From the NCBI GenBank assembly GCA_900758315.1, contig CAAERF010000151.1, positions 1 to 7,383 of the forward strand: a stretch of 7,383 nt of DNA. The letters are read 5' to 3'. A program made the translations under genes and the position numbers. Below, piece by piece: positions 7,282 to 7,383 of this stretch. Each line of letters starts with the position of its first letter. The first letter of the stretch is position 1. The notes under the pieces were generated by a model. That model did no database searches, had not been told where the DNA came from, and saw nothing but the letters and a program-made list of their open reading frames with translations. The stretch is from an uncultured Oscillospiraceae bacterium. Its GTDB lineage: Bacteria > Bacillota > Clostridia > Oscillospirales > Oscillospiraceae.

Positions 7282-7383
7282 AGTATGGGATGGTCACAGG
7301 CTTGCCTGAAAAACTTACCGCTGACGGCAGCCACCTGCCCCATTTGCGCACGCTTTTGAGCGGAAAAGTTTTCAGAAAGCGAA

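Larger units (their letters stand above)
6881..7383. other. Gene-poor upstream region of the operon
   Basis: This stretch of about 500 bases contains no gene I can support. It is AT-rich between about 6895 and 7260 and carries the two candidate promoters, the GTTCAAAA repeats and the palindrome listed separately. CGGTATAT also occurs twice on the minus strand (7192-7185 and 7163-7156, 29 bases apart). Short open frames here lack proper ribosome binding sites. The outer end (7260-7383) is more GC-rich and could hold the edge of a neighbouring gene: one plus-strand frame is open from an ATG at 7290 to the window end, and one minus-strand frame is open from the edge to a stop at about 7257. Neither peptide is recognisable. 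Confidence 0.6.

Noticed and set aside
7206..7383. Plus-strand frame open to the window edge, with ATG at 7206 or 7290, possibly the N-terminus of a divergent membrane-anchored regulator (ends LLSGKVFRKR)
   Set aside because: The only GGAGG (7268-7272) is 17 bases before the ATG at 7290, too far, and the visible peptide has no diagnostic motif. It would be worth rechecking with sequence beyond 7383.
7255..7383. Minus-strand frame from the window edge to a stop near 7257, possibly the C-terminus of an upstream gene
   Set aside because: The roughly 42 residues, ending VNLQGGV, do not resemble a permease or any family I know, and its stop overlaps the TATAAT box.

Overview
The window looks like a carbohydrate-utilisation locus from a Bacillota (Clostridia-type) bacterium, probably of gut origin. 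Supporting signs are AGGAGG-like ribosome binding sites before most genes, a lipoprotein solute-binding protein with an LplA/DUF3502-type C-terminus, and best-recognised family resemblances in Clostridia. No ribosomal RNA or other taxonomic marker is present, so the assignment is an inference. Every gene I can support lies on the minus strand, so the locus reads from right to left.

Layout in the direction of transcription. 7383-6881 is a gene-poor leader with two candidate promoters, three copies of GTTCAAAA and an imperfect palindrome just before the first gene. 6880-5381 encodes an ABC-transporter sugar-binding lipoprotein. A strong intrinsic terminator/attenuator follows at 5344-5305. Next come a cytoplasmic heparinase II/III-type polysaccharide lyase (5275-2888), a Gfo/Idh/MocA oxidoreductase with an unusual cysteine set (2836-1577) and a GH88 unsaturated glucuronyl hydrolase (1561-326). 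After GH88 lies the first 48 codons of what looks like a GH29 alpha-L-fucosidase (247-104), which stops abruptly. Immediately after an all-A/T stretch, galE (UDP-glucose 4-epimerase) begins at 80 and runs off the window edge.

How the genes fit together (inference from families). The lipoprotein captures a uronate-containing oligosaccharide outside the cell and hands it to permeases that are not in this window. Inside the cell the lyase cleaves next to a uronic acid by beta-elimination, leaving a 4,5-unsaturated uronyl end. GH88 releases that unsaturated uronate. The oxidoreductase carries out an unknown redox step on a sugar or sugar acid. The fucosidase fragment suggests the ancestral locus also dealt with fucose-bearing glycans.

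The most notable point is the GH29-to-galE junction near position 100. A family-typical fucosidase N-terminus with its own ribosome binding site is cut off after the FGMFLHFGINTF motif and replaced by galE. Hand-counted GC jumps from about 39% to about 58% across it. This is either a real deletion/recombination scar or an assembly join. I found no CRISPR array, tRNA, rRNA, insertion sequence or defence system.
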